Assembly: GCF_033807715.1 (NCBI RefSeq)
Contig: NC_084591.1
Span: forward strand, 26,409,090-26,473,089
DNA from: Cololabis saira
Taxonomy: Eukaryota > Chordata > Actinopteri > Beloniformes > Belonidae
Reading direction: 5' to 3'
Length of the DNA stretch: 64,000 nucleotides
The translations under genes and the position numbers were made by a program. Numbering within the stretch: the first letter of the stretch is position 1; every line of letters begins with the position of its first letter. The notes beneath the pieces were generated by a model. It had not been told where the DNA came from and did no database searches. It saw nothing but the letters and a program-made list of their open reading frames with translations. Shown here one piece after another: positions 35,013 to 51,154 of the stretch.

Positions 35013-37334
35013 GGCAGCAATTTGGGCAACGCTGTAAAGAAGAAAGTTTGCTGTAGTCATTAGCTCTACAAAATTATCAAAGTTATATATCTTTTTAATA
35101 GCAGACAAATTGACTTATAAAGCATAGAAACCAGATGCAGAACAAAAATCATGAACAGATTTCATAAACATCCCAGCAACCCGTGACAGGGAGTGGAGCT
35201 CTTTCCCTGCTCTGCCAGTCAAAATGTTCATGGGGTAAAATTTAAAAAAAGCGCCTTAAAATTGTAGTTGATTTCTGCATTTATTTATGCAAGAAAATAT
35301 ATACATCAACAATATAAATTGTAAAAATGATTTCCACTTCTGAACTGGCAAAAGGACTATATAGTAAGGCTCTAAAATGTAACTTATTCTGTCTCATCTG
35401 CTCTGTTGGCTGATAAAGTTCATGGAAACTGATCGTTTCTTTTGCTGATGAAAAAGTAAAGATGACATTTTATATTTAAAAGGGATTAATCATCAATTTC
35501 TGAATTACATTAGTATAGGAGGGCTAGAAATGTGCAACAAACAAAATTGCCTGAAATCCATAGACTTGCACTGTTTTATTAATCAAGGGTATCATCATCG
35601 TCATCATCGTAAATGTTTTACTAGAGTAAATAAAAACAATATACAAGCTTTCTTTAAGCCATTTCACAGGTCTGCTCTAGTAAAAAAAAAAAAAACCCCA
35701 ACAGTGGTTAAGAAAAACTCCCCTTGAGCTTTTTTGTGCAGAAAACTCTATATAACAGATTAAAGGTGAAGTGAAAAATCTGAAACATAGTATATAAAAA
35801 AGGGTTTTTTCTTTTGAAAATCCAAATCTGTAAAACACAATTTTTTCAGACCATGTTGAAAAAAGAAAATTATAAAATCATCTTGTCTGAGCAGCTTTAA
35901 TTGCTTCGACATGTGGTGGCAAGGATCAACAAAGGTATCAGTCACGTGATCTTGGTGCGCGCTCCAACCTGCAGCCTGTCCCTATTTTAGAAGTTAAGTT
36001 CATCTACAAGCTAAAAAAAGGAAATATTGAGGTCTGATTCCATAATACTGTAATAAAATGACAACAATTTTAAAAGACCTGACATAAGTCTGGTTATTTT
36101 GTAACAGGTGAACTTGGTGGGAAAGAAGCAGGCTTTCAGAAAGCAGAGGGGGTCTTATAACAGCTGCCAACCAGCTGCATTTTAGTACACCTGTGTTTTT
36201 GGAACTTGGCCCATAATATCAGATGTTTCACAGCTGAAGCCTGTGGCGGCAGTCTATTAATATATGCAGTGGTCTTTGCATTTGAGGACTCCTTAAATTG
36301 ATCAGGGTTACTTTGAATCCAGGCCTGGAGGTTGTGATGATCATAATCATAATCCAATACCAAACAGAAACTCCAAACTGTCCGTTTGTGACTAAACTGG
36401 CATTTTATTTGTACTTTACTTCGGATTGCGAAGGTAACCCTTTGTCTTTTTTTCTTTTCACCACTTTTGTCCACTCGTCAGAAAATATTGGCTCCAACCC
36501 TGCTGACGACAAAGCAGACCTCAGGTTTCGGTCTTTACACTGTTTTCAAAGCTTAGTTTTAGTTTGGTTTCATGATACACTGTGGGGGAAATACATCAAG
36601 TCACATTGTGCGCTGTCACTACTGTCATTTGATGTCATGTACTGCTCAAGAATAAAATCCTAGCTTTAGCCTAACTATTCCTTTTGTCCTTTTTTCTTTG
36701 TGAAATGACAGAGAAAAAATAAAATGTGCAGAAATTCCACAGTAATTCTTATCTGTTTTGAATTAAATTCCAGTTGAGATGAGTAGACGTTGGTTCAGTC
36801 ATTGTGTTACCGTCTCAGGTTCATGTGTTCTTGTGTTCATGTGCTGCAGCGTTTACAGTAAACTTATGCACAAAGAGGACACAAAGTAAATTCCCCCTCT
36901 AGTTTTACAATGAGACCATGGAAAACCCCAACTGAATGTAACATACAGTACAGTACATGTAACACATCCATGATTCTGTCTGACTGAACACACTCGCTAT
37001 CAGATTCCTTTACTTTGCATGCAGTTAGCATTGTTGTTGGAGCCTGAATGTAAAACAACCATAGCTGTCAAGGGATCAGGGAGAGGGGATGTGTGATGCT
37101 GCATCATTTTAACACTTAAGAAACAATCTGTCTCATTGTTTCTGCTGACACAGCTTCTTCTGTAACAAACACAAGCCCTTGAGAACTCTGATATATGAGG
37201 TCTCTTCATTGATGATTTTCCTTTCTTGTCTTCTCTTTATTGATATCTCAACAATATGATATGCTGCCTTTTGAGAATTCGGGTCAGTTTCTGGAATCCA
37301 GGAGCAAAGGAAATCTTTGAAAGAGATAAGTGGC

Positions 37335-37845
37335 TTAAAGGGGACCTATTATGAAAAACACGTTTTTTCTTGCTTTAACATATATAAAGTGGTCTCCCCT
37401 CAGCCTGCCAACTCAGAGAAAGGGGAAAGCAACCAAATTCTGCAGTGTCTGTACAGCCGCCCGGATGAGCCATCCAGTGTGATGTGGCTTCTACGAGCCG
37501 TTCAGATTCTGCTCCCGTCGTAACGTAACGACGGACGCGATTTACATAGGTTGGCCTCCGATGCTGAAACCATGCCCACAACTAACTCCGCCGGCCGGAG
37601 CTTCCGCCATTTTTTCGTTGCGTGTATCGCGTCATTCAGGCAGCCAATCAGCACAGTGCCTCATTATCATAGCCCCACCCACTCAGAATCCCACATAGAT
37701 AATGAGGTTAGAAAATGGGAAGATAAAGACATGGTTTAGAGGCTGAATTTTTAATTTATTTAGCAAAAACAATCAAAAGCTTGTTTTCAAGACATTCAAG
37801 GCCTGTTTAAAATACGTATTAGATGCCATAATAGGTCCCCTTTAA
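37335..37845. mobile_element. piggyBac-like MITE flanked by TTAA
   Basis: Body 37339-37841 (503 bp). Ends AGGGGACCTATTATG at left and, reverse-complemented, AGGGGACCTATTATGGC at right, flanked by TTAA at 37335-37338 and 37842-37845. It has no coding capacity. The TTAA target is typical of piggyBac, and this end sequence is frequent in teleosts. Confidence 0.82.
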
Positions 37846-38554
37846 GTCAAAAGAAAACCCTTTTTCCCTTTTATTTTAGTACATCTCGATGCATACTTGC
37901 AGTGCATGTCATGTTGCATGTCTTAATATTGACAGATTTAGCTCAATGGAGCAAGTCAAAGGTGACAGCATCAATGTGATTCTCCCAATACAACCCATTA
38001 GTGTTTTCTGATAGCTACAAATTGACCTCACCCCAATTAGACACGAGCAGTGCGTCAGAAGCAGAACATCAGTTTTCAAATCTGTGCTGAAGGCATTTGT
38101 AGTGAGTGCAGTACGTTTCACTAATTCTTCTGTACCATCAGCTCGTCTCCTCTCCAAATTCCCACAGTCACTTTTATCAAACCAGATCCCTGCTCTTAGT
38201 GTTGATGGAGGAAAGCAAACACACATCTATAGTCTGCAGCTGTTCAAATATTGTGACATGTGATCTCTGCCTGGCACAAAGAATGCTTGTAATGAATGTC
38301 CAGGACACAAAGACTGGGAGAACAAGGATCCCATCGCCGTAGCCTGCCCTCAACTCTCAGCTCAAACACACACAAACACACTCCGGTGTATTTATTGAAC
38401 ATTCTGGTGTTTTTCATGCAGAGCAGTTTTCTCTGTCCTTGGAGAAAAATCCACATGAAAAGAAACTTTACACATTACTGGTGCTGAAAGTTCACTACGT
38501 ACACATGGTAGAAGGCATCTCTGGAAATCAGAAAATGAAAGCTATTTATACGGG

Positions 38555-38945
38555 CCACATGTGTCACAATGAGGCTGAGTTGGACCCAGATGCAGGAGAG
38601 ACAAGGAGACAGGAGTTCTCAATAAACACGGTTTATTTACTTTAAAAACCAAAAACGCTGCTGAGCAGGATTTAAGAGCTTGATCATGACAAAAAAATCC
38701 AAAAACCTGACATGACAGGAAGAAACAGTACGGACTAGCAAGGATACAAGATATACCGAGAGAGCTTGAAGAGACACAGGTGGGCACGATGAGGGCAGAT
38801 GGGAACAATCAAGACAAAATTTAAACACAAGGACATGGAATTTCACAATAAAACAGGAACCTAAATACTAAAACTGTGAAAAAAAAACTAAAAACCATGA
38901 CATAAACTCAAAACCTGACAACGAAATAAGTGTGATAGTGAGCTG
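38555..38945. repeat. probable dispersed repeat, unclassified
   Basis: Begins GTCACAATGAGGCTGAGTTG followed by a block including GACCCAGATGCAGGAG and A-rich segments, and closes near CAAAACCTGACAACG. The pattern looks familiar from teleost repeats, but ends and target duplication were not resolved. Confidence 0.35.
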
Positions 38946-39289
38946 CAGTTTCAGAACTGAAAACTACACAAAGGAAGACAGAGTCATAACAGAGTGGCGG
39001 CAAATGTGAAATTATTTTAGTTTTTTTTACTTGGAAAGAAATTTGGACCTTTTTAAAAGGATTTTGGAAAGATTTTTCATGAATTTAAAGGATTCACAAC
39101 AGTTGCCAGTCTTCCCAGGCTTGCACATCCTGGGAAATGTACCCGAAGGTCAGAGCATGCGATACTGAGAGAAAAAAATTTAAAGAAAAAGGAAAAAAAC
39201 GAGCGATCTCCGCTCTTACAGGGCGCTGAAGGCTTAATAAATGTTCATAACAACATGAGCATCACAAGTCCACAAAAGGACAATTAGAA

Positions 39290-40800
39290 GAAGATTGAAC
39301 AAATCCAGTTTATTTGGAGAGATTTCCGTGAGAAAGAGTCTTCTCTCTAAAGCTGGGCATACACTGTGCAATATTTTAAATCGTTTGATTCAGCCCCATC
39401 TCAGACTGTACGACTAGATCGCTGAGTTCAAAAGTTTGCAGCCCACGATTTATGGTCTCACACTGTACGACCCGATGCTCTGATGCGACCCGTCTGCTCA
39501 CACTATACGTTCATAATACTCACGTCGGACTTCTGTTACTGGAACTGCAACGTCAAAACGAAGTGGAAGAGGAGGAACCCCGAAGTGGGAGACACCGAAG
39601 ATGCTCAGCAAAAACAAACACGCTGCCTTAAACCTGAATTATGGTTCCGCGTTAAATCGCCGCCGTAGGCTCTGCGTTGGTGTAACGCGGAACCATAAAT
39701 CAGCCTTTAGCAATTTGTGCCATTCTGTGTGGCGATAAATGAAAAAAGATTAGACAACGTCGTGATTGGACAAGGAATTGGCTGGGCAGACGTGGGAAAT
39801 GCAGTCTTTTTTTCAGCTATTAAAACATGATATGTAATGTGAATTTGCAACACTTTAAACTACAAATAATAGTTTTTGACGTGACATCAGAGATTGCGCA
39901 TGCTCTCTGGGAGAGGATGAGGCCAATCGGGTCGTAGCTGCTTCAACTGTGCGATTCCTTCATGAGGAGCGACCAGGATTTCAAATAAGTTTGATTTTCT
40001 TGCGAGCACACGATTTGTGATCGGGAGCTCGTTGTGAGATGTTAATCTTTCGTTGTTACCCCACGTATACTGCACGAGGCACGACAACGATTGGGTCGAA
40101 ATCTGGCCCGATCCAAAAAATAGTCGCACGACTGGAAAATCGGTTCAAAACGAGCCGACAATCGCACAGTGTATGCCCGGCTTAAGACAAACATGGAACC
40201 ACAAATAAGGTCCACAAAACTGCATCTGAACAAACCAAAAGACAAACCAACATCCTATAGACAGATGAGACCACAGCAGAGTTGTTGGTCTTGATGCGCA
40301 GCACCACGTTTGAAGTAGACAAAATAGCATTTCAGTACAATCTCCTCATCCCCACTGTCAAGCATGAAGGTGGAGATGTGATGATTTCGGGCACCTTTTA
40401 ACCCCCAAGTCAACCATGAACTCATCTAGAGGCAAATGTGAAGCCATCTGTATCAAAATGTGTTCCTGCAACAGGACAGTGATCTGAACCACACCAGCAA
40501 ATCTACATCAAAGTGGCTGAAAAATGTAAGAATCAAAGGTTTCTTTTTCTTTTAGATCGTTTTAGTTCGGCCTCATCAAAGTCCAGACCTTAACCCAAAT
40601 TAAATGCTGTGGTGGGACCTTAAGGGACGCGTGCTTAAGCAGAGAAACCTCAATAAATTGAAACAACGTTGTAAAGGACAATGAGCCAAAATTCCTCCAC
40701 AATGATGTGACGGTCTGATAAAGTCTTTCAGGAAACAACTACTTCGGGTCATTGCTGCTGAAGGTGGATCTACGAGAAATTACGTTGTGCTTATTTAGGG
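39290..40800 (+). pseudogene. decayed Tc1-like transposase interrupted by the Harbinger element
   Basis: Right of the insertion, translated pieces match the Tc1 catalytic core: NIL-stop-TDET (from about 40249), PTVKHEGGDVM (40351), LQQDSDLNHTSKSTSKWLK (near 40470-40520) and HQSPDLNP (near 40575), then LWWDLK-like remains. Stops and frameshifts are scattered. The DD34E-type aspartate (QQDSD) is visible but the protein is dead. The left portion before 39350 is short and poorly preserved. Confidence 0.75.
39348..40185. mobile_element. PIF/Harbinger-like element, TAA target duplication
   Basis: Body 39351-40182 (832 bp). Ends AGCTGGGCATACACTGTGC and, reverse-complemented, AGCCGGGCATACACTGTGC, flanked by TAA on both sides. 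Near 39625-39715 it contains a second inverted pair (ATGGTTCCGCGTTA ... TAACGCGGAACCAT), probably another nested MITE. Confidence 0.78.
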
Positions 40801-43449
<2,649 letters not shown>

Positions 43450-43670
43450 CAAGAATTGGGGCCCTAAGCAAAATATTATTTTGAGGCCCCCGGCCTCACA
43501 CCTCTCATAAATGTAATGTAAGTATACATGTAGATACAGAAGTTTGACTGTATGAGTCAAATAACTTAAAAAAAAATTGCCTGAAATAAATAAATATTAA
43601 ATAAACTTAAACCTGAAATAAATAAAAAAAGGCCCTGTTCCAGGTGTTCTGCTTTTCGGGAAGGGTGGCC

Positions 43671-43672
<2 letters not shown>

Positions 43673-43759
<87 letters not shown>
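43673..43759. repeat. (AT)n microsatellite
   Basis: A second AT array, 240 bp beyond the first. The sequence between carries GGGGCCCT and AGGGTGGCCCTG at its edges. Confidence 0.97.
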
Positions 43760-43763
<4 letters not shown>

Positions 43764-46700
43764 GGGTACACAATATCTTTGTGGCACAGCGTTTTCCGTC
43801 ACGAGTCATTCCTACATGTGACATTAACATAACACAAAAACCCCCCCCAAAAAAACAACGTTTCCTCCTCACATGAAAAAGCTAACTCTTAAATAAGTCA
43901 ATTATGATCTAATCTCTAGATATCCCCACTGAGAATCTTGGCTGTAATCCACCTACGTGGTATCTGAGTGATTGGCATGCTGTCTGCCTGAAAGCTGATT
44001 CCAGTGCGACTGAGAAGAAGCAGCTGCAGTGGAGACCTAAGTCCACTTTGAACTCTGCCCCACCTCTGTGCATGAATGAGTGTGTGAACGTTAGTCATAT
44101 GTCTGAATGTGAGTTGCATCTATTTCTGAACATCTGCCCCCCGTGTCTGACCTCGTGCCATCGCCCTCCTGGCCAGAGCATGTGTTGATGCCTGCAACTT
44201 CCTCCATCAGCTCTTTCTACAGTCCAGAGATACCACGTCTTGTTTTTCACCTCTCAGCATCACTAATCTCTGATCTTCACTCTCTTCTGACCTGCTTCTC
44301 AAACCAACTGCTTTTTTCACGTGTACTCATGTAAAGGTCATCCACCTAATGATTTGACGGACAGTCACAGTTGGAGCAATTCATGCTGTCACACTAATGT
44401 CCCATCTTTACATGCACGAAGTACCATCGTTGTAGAAACAAATAATGTGTATTCATCCTTTAAAAAATCATGAGTCGCTCTTCTGCTGTTGACTTATTTC
44501 TTTGTATCATACCTTATAGGCTCTGAATGGTACAGTATCTATAGCAACCATAAAGATGCAATCGGAAAGTTCTTTCAGGACAGAGCTTGATTAAATATTT
44601 CTAAGATAAGTGGCTCAAACCAAACGTATCTTTAGATCCTGTAGCCAGTGTTCCTCTCACTAATTTTCATATATATCTAATGTAGTTCTGCTACCCAGAA
44701 CTGGGGTTACTTAAATCATGAAAAAATATCACTGTTGATGTTGGATCTAATGTCATCCTTGGTTCAAATTAAGGAGGAAAAAAACTTTGACACCACCTTG
44801 GCTGTGTCCCCTCAGCTGCTGGATTCATGCTGGCGCTGATTTTGGAAGCCGATTAAATTTCATAAAGGTATTGATATAGTTAAAGACTAACATTAAACCA
44901 TGCATCTGGTTTCAAAATATATGTGCACATTATTAGTTAATTGTAAAATTTCTCCAGTGTCCAACCAGAGTTGGATGCATACCGTTCATGGGGGTGAACG
45001 GAAAGCAGCTCCTCCTGGTTAGCAACTTAACAATCTCATGAGTGTACATTACACAGTCAGAAAACTAAATGTATATCCTCCTGGGGAAAACTGATTCTGT
45101 TGTCAGTGTTTAAGTTGAGTCACCTAATGTTGCTGCATCTGAAACAAGTCAGTGTGATAAACGGGGGGCGCGCAGGCAGCAGAAGGCACATCCGTCAACG
45201 AGAAGCTGGAGCTGCACAATCTAAATCACAAGAGATCTGCCTTCCTCCATTTTTCTTTACTGATTGTTGACTTTATTTTTGATTGACGTGCATAATAATA
45301 TCCACTGCATAAAATCCCAGTTACGGCCAATGGTTTTGGCCTGTTTTCTAATAGTTATTATATCTATGGATGTTACACGTATCATTAAAAAGAAACCTGA
45401 TACAGAAGTCAGACCACATATGGTGCCTATATGTCTGCTCAGCCTGCAGCTCCCAATTAAACACTGACCCACAGTTTCATCTTAACAGCACACTTTCACT
45501 TTTGAGCCTAAAAAAAGATGATTTTTCCCCCTAATCTTTGACTGTTTTCTCTGGATTCCCTTTAGACTGACAATGTTTGTCCACAGAAAATAAAATAAAG
45601 TAGAGCATCAAACTTAAAAGAATATGTTCAAAAAATCATGATTCACTTGAAGAAGAGCAAGAAAAAAGGGAGCTGTGACTGGAGGGATGAGCTCATGGAT
45701 CCATTCAGCTGAAATATGTTAATTTCTTGGCAGATTAAATAAACACCACAAACAAAACAAATAAGTGCGGGTTATTAATCTATGTATTTTCTGTCGATAC
45801 TGTTAAAAATCTTGATTTTACTCTTATTACTGCTGCACATTTCTTTATACAAATACAGAATATAGTTCTGATTTTAGATACAAATTGACCAATTTGGAGA
45901 GGCTGTGAAGAAAGTGATGTCGTTTTGTGACATTTATTCCCTCTGAAGAGTCGGTTTTGTCCAATAAAGTCTGCCAGATTGTTGAAAGCGTTTCACAAAG
46001 TGAGCTCATACAGAACTCCACCCATGAAGTCCTGTTTCTACTCAAAATCAGCTGGGTGGCCACTTCTTTTAGCAACTTTTTACACTTTTCCTTCCTTTTT
46101 CCTCTTTACCCACTCGTCCTTCAGCAGATGCTGAGCACAGTGTACCTCATTATGCTGATGTCTGCTCATCAACTCAGCAAAACTCACTCAACCCTTTAGG
46201 TAGGAACGAGAAGACTGTGTTTTAGGAGCTACGTATCCATGTTCAGGGGGATTTTACCGAAGAATGCACTGGAATTCTGATACTCCATTGATGTCAGTGG
46301 ATACATGTGCAAATTATTTATGATGTTTAGTTGTAGTTGGCCCATATTCCCGCTGTGATGACACCTGGTTCTGCAACAGAAAAAATCGTCTCCATAGATT
46401 TCCACAATCAACATAACATGGAGAAACAAAAAGCATTATAAAAGTACAGCTGCAGATAAACCTCCAGTGAACTGTGATGTACCAAAGAGCAGTCCGGTTG
46501 AGACAAAAGGATGACACACCCTGCAGCGTCCATCTGTCCACCAAAACAAAGGTATTAGAGAAATAGCTTAATGGGATTACCTGCTCTTTTTCATCACACA
46601 GTTCACAAACAAAACTACCAAATTTGAAACTCAGAGAAACACATGCTGTTTTAACTTAAGGTCGAAAATCCCTCCCTTATTGTTTCCCTTTCATTTAATT

Positions 46701-47038
46701 TTTGGCATCTTATGGTTCATTTATTGTCACTGCCATCCCTGTATTATTCACTCCTTGTTTTGTGGTTCCTCTTTTGGCTCAATGAGAACCTTTAGCACCT
46801 TTCCCATGTGCACACTGGCCGCTGGACCGGGCTGGTGCTGCCCTGCTGACTGCTGCTGACTGTCCGGAAAACATCCAGAGGCTGTGATCTGCAGGACGGC
46901 CGTGCTGAGAGATCCAGCGTCTGCCAGCAGAGATTAGCATTGTCAGAGGATCAGCTGTGGCATAGCGGGGAGCTTTGTGAAGTTTAACAAAGTACCACAG
47001 CCACTGAATTGCAAGCAGTCTTGTCATTTTTAAAATAA
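43760..47038. other. intergenic, no gene seen
   Basis: No recognisable protein, RNA or transposon end. Confidence 0.45.
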
Positions 47039-47040
47039 TA

Positions 47041-47313
47041 GTGTGCATTATATAACCTTGCTTTTCTGGACTGAAATAAAGCTTAAATGAAAACATGTTT
47101 CGTTGAAAAGTAATTTATAAATAGGAGAAAAAAATAAATATATTAAATGAAGTGCAGATTCAGCTAATTTATTTCCAGTGTACACTATCTAAGAGCTTAT
47201 GTTTCTTTGACTTAGTGGAGCCAATGTCTTTTTCGGTCCACTGTGCATTTTAACAGGCAAAAACAAACATGTTTAATGTGTCAACCTTTCTATCCGGCCC
47301 GTGGAAGACAGCC
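47041..47313. repeat. direct repeat A, copy 1
   Basis: 273 bp, about 98 percent identical by eye to 47902-48174 (around five substitutions). Together with repeat B it forms an A-B-A arrangement. Confidence 0.93.
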
Positions 47314-47315
47314 TT

Positions 47316-47904
47316 TGGGTCCAAAAGGCACATCTCAAGGTACCAGAACATAGCACAGAACCATGCTCTGGGCACATCTGAGGATAGTTCGAACACAGAG
47401 CCAAAAGTTTTGAATAAACTTTATAATCCACTGCATGACAATGGGAGACACTTGACAGTCCACAATCATATTTTCAAGCCCTGCTTTGAAAATCCATGAT
47501 CTGTTTCTTTTATTCATCTCAAATAAATACTTCAAGGCCCAATACGTCACATAATACCATGTTGCAGGATTGTCATGTTTGAGATTTTTGATCTTATGAC
47601 TTTTAAGCAGTACCCAACTAAAGCATTATACTTTAAAAGCATAAAAATAGGATGGATGTAAGCAAAAAGTAACACAGTTTCTTTCCTTTTCAAATAAGCT
47701 GAGAAAACCTTTAAGGGGAAATACAAAAAAAACCAAAAAAAACACACAAAAAAACCCCAACCTTTTTTCTGTCTAAACTAAAAAGTATTTACTCTGGTGT
47801 CTGAATTAACTACCAAATTCAAAAACTCCATGATAAGATCAGCCTTGTATCTTTGTTTGGGATCCTCCAAAGTGGGCCTGAACATATATGCCGTTCCATT
47901 AGTG
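47316..47904. repeat. repeat B, copy 1
   Basis: About 589 bp, about 98 percent identical by eye to 52732-53311, differing by around nine substitutions and one A-rich indel. It lies between the two copies of repeat A. Not a transposon I recognise, with no terminal repeats. Confidence 0.93.
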
Positions 47905-48174
47905 TGCATTATATAACCTTGCTTTTCTGGACTGAAATAAAGCTTAAATGAAAACATGTTTCATTGAAAAGTAATTTATAAATAGGAGAAAAAAATAAAT
48001 ATATTAAATAAAGTGCAGATTCAGCTAATTTATTTCCAGTGTACACTATCTAAGAGCTTATGTTTCTTTGACTGAGTGGAGCCAACGTCTTTTTCGGTCC
48101 ACTGTGCATCTTAACAGGCAAAAACAAACATGTTTAATGTGTCAACCTTTCTATCCGGCCCGTGGAAGACAGCC
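47902..48174. repeat. direct repeat A, copy 2
   Basis: Same orientation as copy 1. After it the sequence continues GGCAGCAGCTGACGGG, presumably the original right flank. Confidence 0.93.
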
Positions 48175-48567
48175 GGCAGCAGCTGACGGGCAAGATCAGT
48201 GTCTCAAGTCAGAGCAGAGGGCAGCTGCTGAGCAAACGGGCGCTCTCTTGTAAATGACTGCTATTCACCTCCCCCTTGAACATCACATGAGCATTGCCTC
48301 CTACTCAGCACGCTGCCACACACAATATCCCACTGTGTCTTCTGATACAGCAGAGCCTGGTGGAGGAGGGAGGGATGCACAGATAACCCGGCTCTCTGAC
48401 CTTGAGGACATGGACTGTCCACTCATGATGAGAGTCCAAAGAGTCGGTGTAAGCAGGTGCTACCTGATGTGGCACGCCGCAGGGCTGTAGTGCATCTAAA
48501 GTAGTGCTTTCAACACTAAATTTAGCTCGGTGTCATGCAGCAGTATGTAGGCCAGCACCAACTACAA

Positions 48568-49349
48568 CTACCACCCAGTACTCGAGTTGAAGGGGGATGA
48601 GGGGGTATGGCATCCCCCCTGAAATAAAAAACAGTCAAAATCATCCCCCCTGTAAAACTGCCATCCCTCCTTTCCATCCCTTATGTTATTTCATCAATGA
48701 ATGTGGTTTTACTGCTATTTCAACATTTAGAGTCATCAACAGAAAAATTACACCAGAAAAATAACTTATTTGACTATTTTTACCTGTTTCAAGTAAATTT
48801 TCACTTGAAATAAGTAGAAAAATCTGCCAGTGGGACAAGATTTATCTTCTCATTACAAGCAAAAAAATCTTGTTCCACTGGCAGATTTTTGTACTTATTT
48901 TAAGTGAAAATCTACTCTAAACAGGTGAAAATTGTTGTTTTTTCCAGTGATGAGTCTTGTTTAAAGTGTAATGAGATTTTTTTTACTAAAATGAGACATT
49001 TTAACTAGAAATAAGACAAATATTCTTGTTAAGACTTTGTGTGATTTTCAGTGATCCATTTTACTTATCCTGTGAAGGACAGAGTCATATTGATAAGTTC
49101 AGAAAACTGTTTTTTATTTTTGTGTTTTGATGTATTTGATGAAAGCCCAGTGGATATTTAAAGCTTACAGAAGGCTGCATTTAACTGCTGCTATGTCATT
49201 ACTGCAGTATTTCTGCAGGCGTTTTGGTCAGTGCTATTATTTGTAATATATTATATTATTTGTAATCAGCACAAATTATCTGTCCACATATGATAAAATC
49301 CACCATCCCCCCTGATTTTTTTTTTTACAACTCGAGTACTGCTACCACC
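48568..49349. mobile_element. hAT-type element with internal hairpin, 8-bp TSD
   Basis: Body 48576-49341 (766 bp). Ends CAGTACTCGAGTTGAAGG and, reverse-complemented, CAGTACTCGAGTTGTAAA. Exact CTACCACC copies flank it (48568-48575 and 49342-49349). It carries the hairpin unit at 48781-48980 plus CATCCCCCCTG-type runs near both ends. Confidence 0.9.
48781..48980. repeat. second copy of the long inverted repeat
   Basis: Near-identical to 27370-27612 in its central and right parts. The left arm is shortened. The same loop TTATCTTCTCATTACAAGC is present. Confidence 0.88.
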
Positions 49350-51150
49350 CCCTGTGCCTTCAGCCTTCACTTCTCTTTTCCACAGCTGCTTGTTCATCTG
49401 TTGTGAAAACAGATGATGGTGGAGGTCCATGCCTCGCAACTGTCACGCCAAACGTGCAAGGTACACACGTGTGCAAAAGAAATATGGCTTTCATGTTACA
49501 TAACATGTTTCAACCTCTCTTGCACAGAAATCAGTCTCCATCCTTACCTCCCCCGTCCTGCTGCGTTTCCTGACGCCACCATCAGACGGAGAAATTAGAA
49601 AATGACCCAATTACAGGGCAGGGACAACCTGTACTGGTTGGAGGAGAGGAAGCCGGAGATATGATGATGGGACAGAGTGGAGGGGAGGGGGAGTGGCACC
49701 ATTTGGGAAACATTAAGAAGCTCCTGACATCATCACCGCTGGACTGGGACAGTGATGTAAACAGCAGAAACTGGTGGAAGGATGTTCTGTGTATAAACCC
49801 ATTCAACCACCCCACAAGGTTCACGCACAACCAACACTCAAAGAGAAGAGTGAGATCCTTGTCAGACCACAGCAGTGCCTGCCGGCCCTAAGCCGGTTAC
49901 TGCAGAGGATGCCTGGATGCTGCAGTGTCTCCCGCAGCCAACCAATCCTGCTGCATGTTATTCATACTGTAAGCAGCAGCAGCAACTCTGGTGCCATATA
50001 ACAACGCAGCACGCAGGGAATTGCATAAGAGAAAAAAAAGCCTCGGTGGTAAACAAGGAGGGCGAGGACGGCATCCTCCCACAGCAACACCGCTGCAACA
50101 CATCCATGCAGCTGTACCGGTTGCCATGGAAGGCTGTCACAAACACACCGACTCATGTATTGTCTCCAAAGAACAGAGACGTCTACTTTTCAATTAATGT
50201 CAACTGGATTTGTTCTGGGGACCAGCTGACATACAGGGAGACGCATTGTTGAACATACAGGACGTTAACGTCTGAAAATAGACTGCACCAAGTGCAGTCA
50301 GCTCCAGTGGAGCACATACCTTGCTTGCAAAAGCAAAAACTGTGGTAAGACACCCTGTCTGTGGGTTGAGAAACTCCTCCCTTTACATCACCAAATTCCT
50401 GGGATGTGACTCTCATTGCATCTATTGCCACACATGCAGCCACTAACTAACATACACCCACACACACACACACGCACACAAACATTTACAGTGAATGGCA
50501 AGCTGATATCAGTCTACTCACAAGTGCCTCTGAAATTTCTGCTGGGCTCAGTGAAAAGGAAAGAAATCCTCTTCTTTCAGCTGTCAAGGGATTCCTCTAA
50601 CACTTGTCCTCGTCCCTGATCTCCTTTTCTTTCTGCCTTTGACTGGCAGACTGAAAGCAAGAGCAGCTAAGGACGGAGAGAGGAATCTGCATTGCTGAAA
50701 CTCTGGCAGTGTGCTAATGCTTGTATCTGCCTCCTCTCTATTTCCCTCCTCCCCTCCCTCCGCTGTTTCTTCCAAGGTCAGTGGGTAGAACCTCCCGTTT
50801 AACTCCTCCCTTAGTGGACAATACCCTCCTACAGGCTGGACACCATGGCAGTAATCACCATCATGATCCAGATTAACTCCTGGGTATGCGCTCGGTGTGC
50901 AACGATGGACTGGGATGGACAGCACGCAGACAGGATTACTTGTGGAGAAGTTTGGTGGGGGTTTGGACCTCACAAGGAGGGGAAGAAGCAGCTCAGAGCA
51001 CTATTAAGCTCCGTGGACAGAAGATGGATATGGGGGGCTAAGAGACATAGAGTCCGGTGCATAATCCAAGTAATGCAACATGAAAGCATGTTAAAACGGA
51101 GTTAAATCTCTGGAATGATAATAATATATCAGCATCCTCAAGATAGGCAT
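49350..51150. other. intergenic, no gene seen
   Basis: Several 60-130 codon frames on both strands lack recognisable domains. A short CA repeat lies at 50456-50480. Confidence 0.45.
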
Positions 51151-51154
51151 AATT

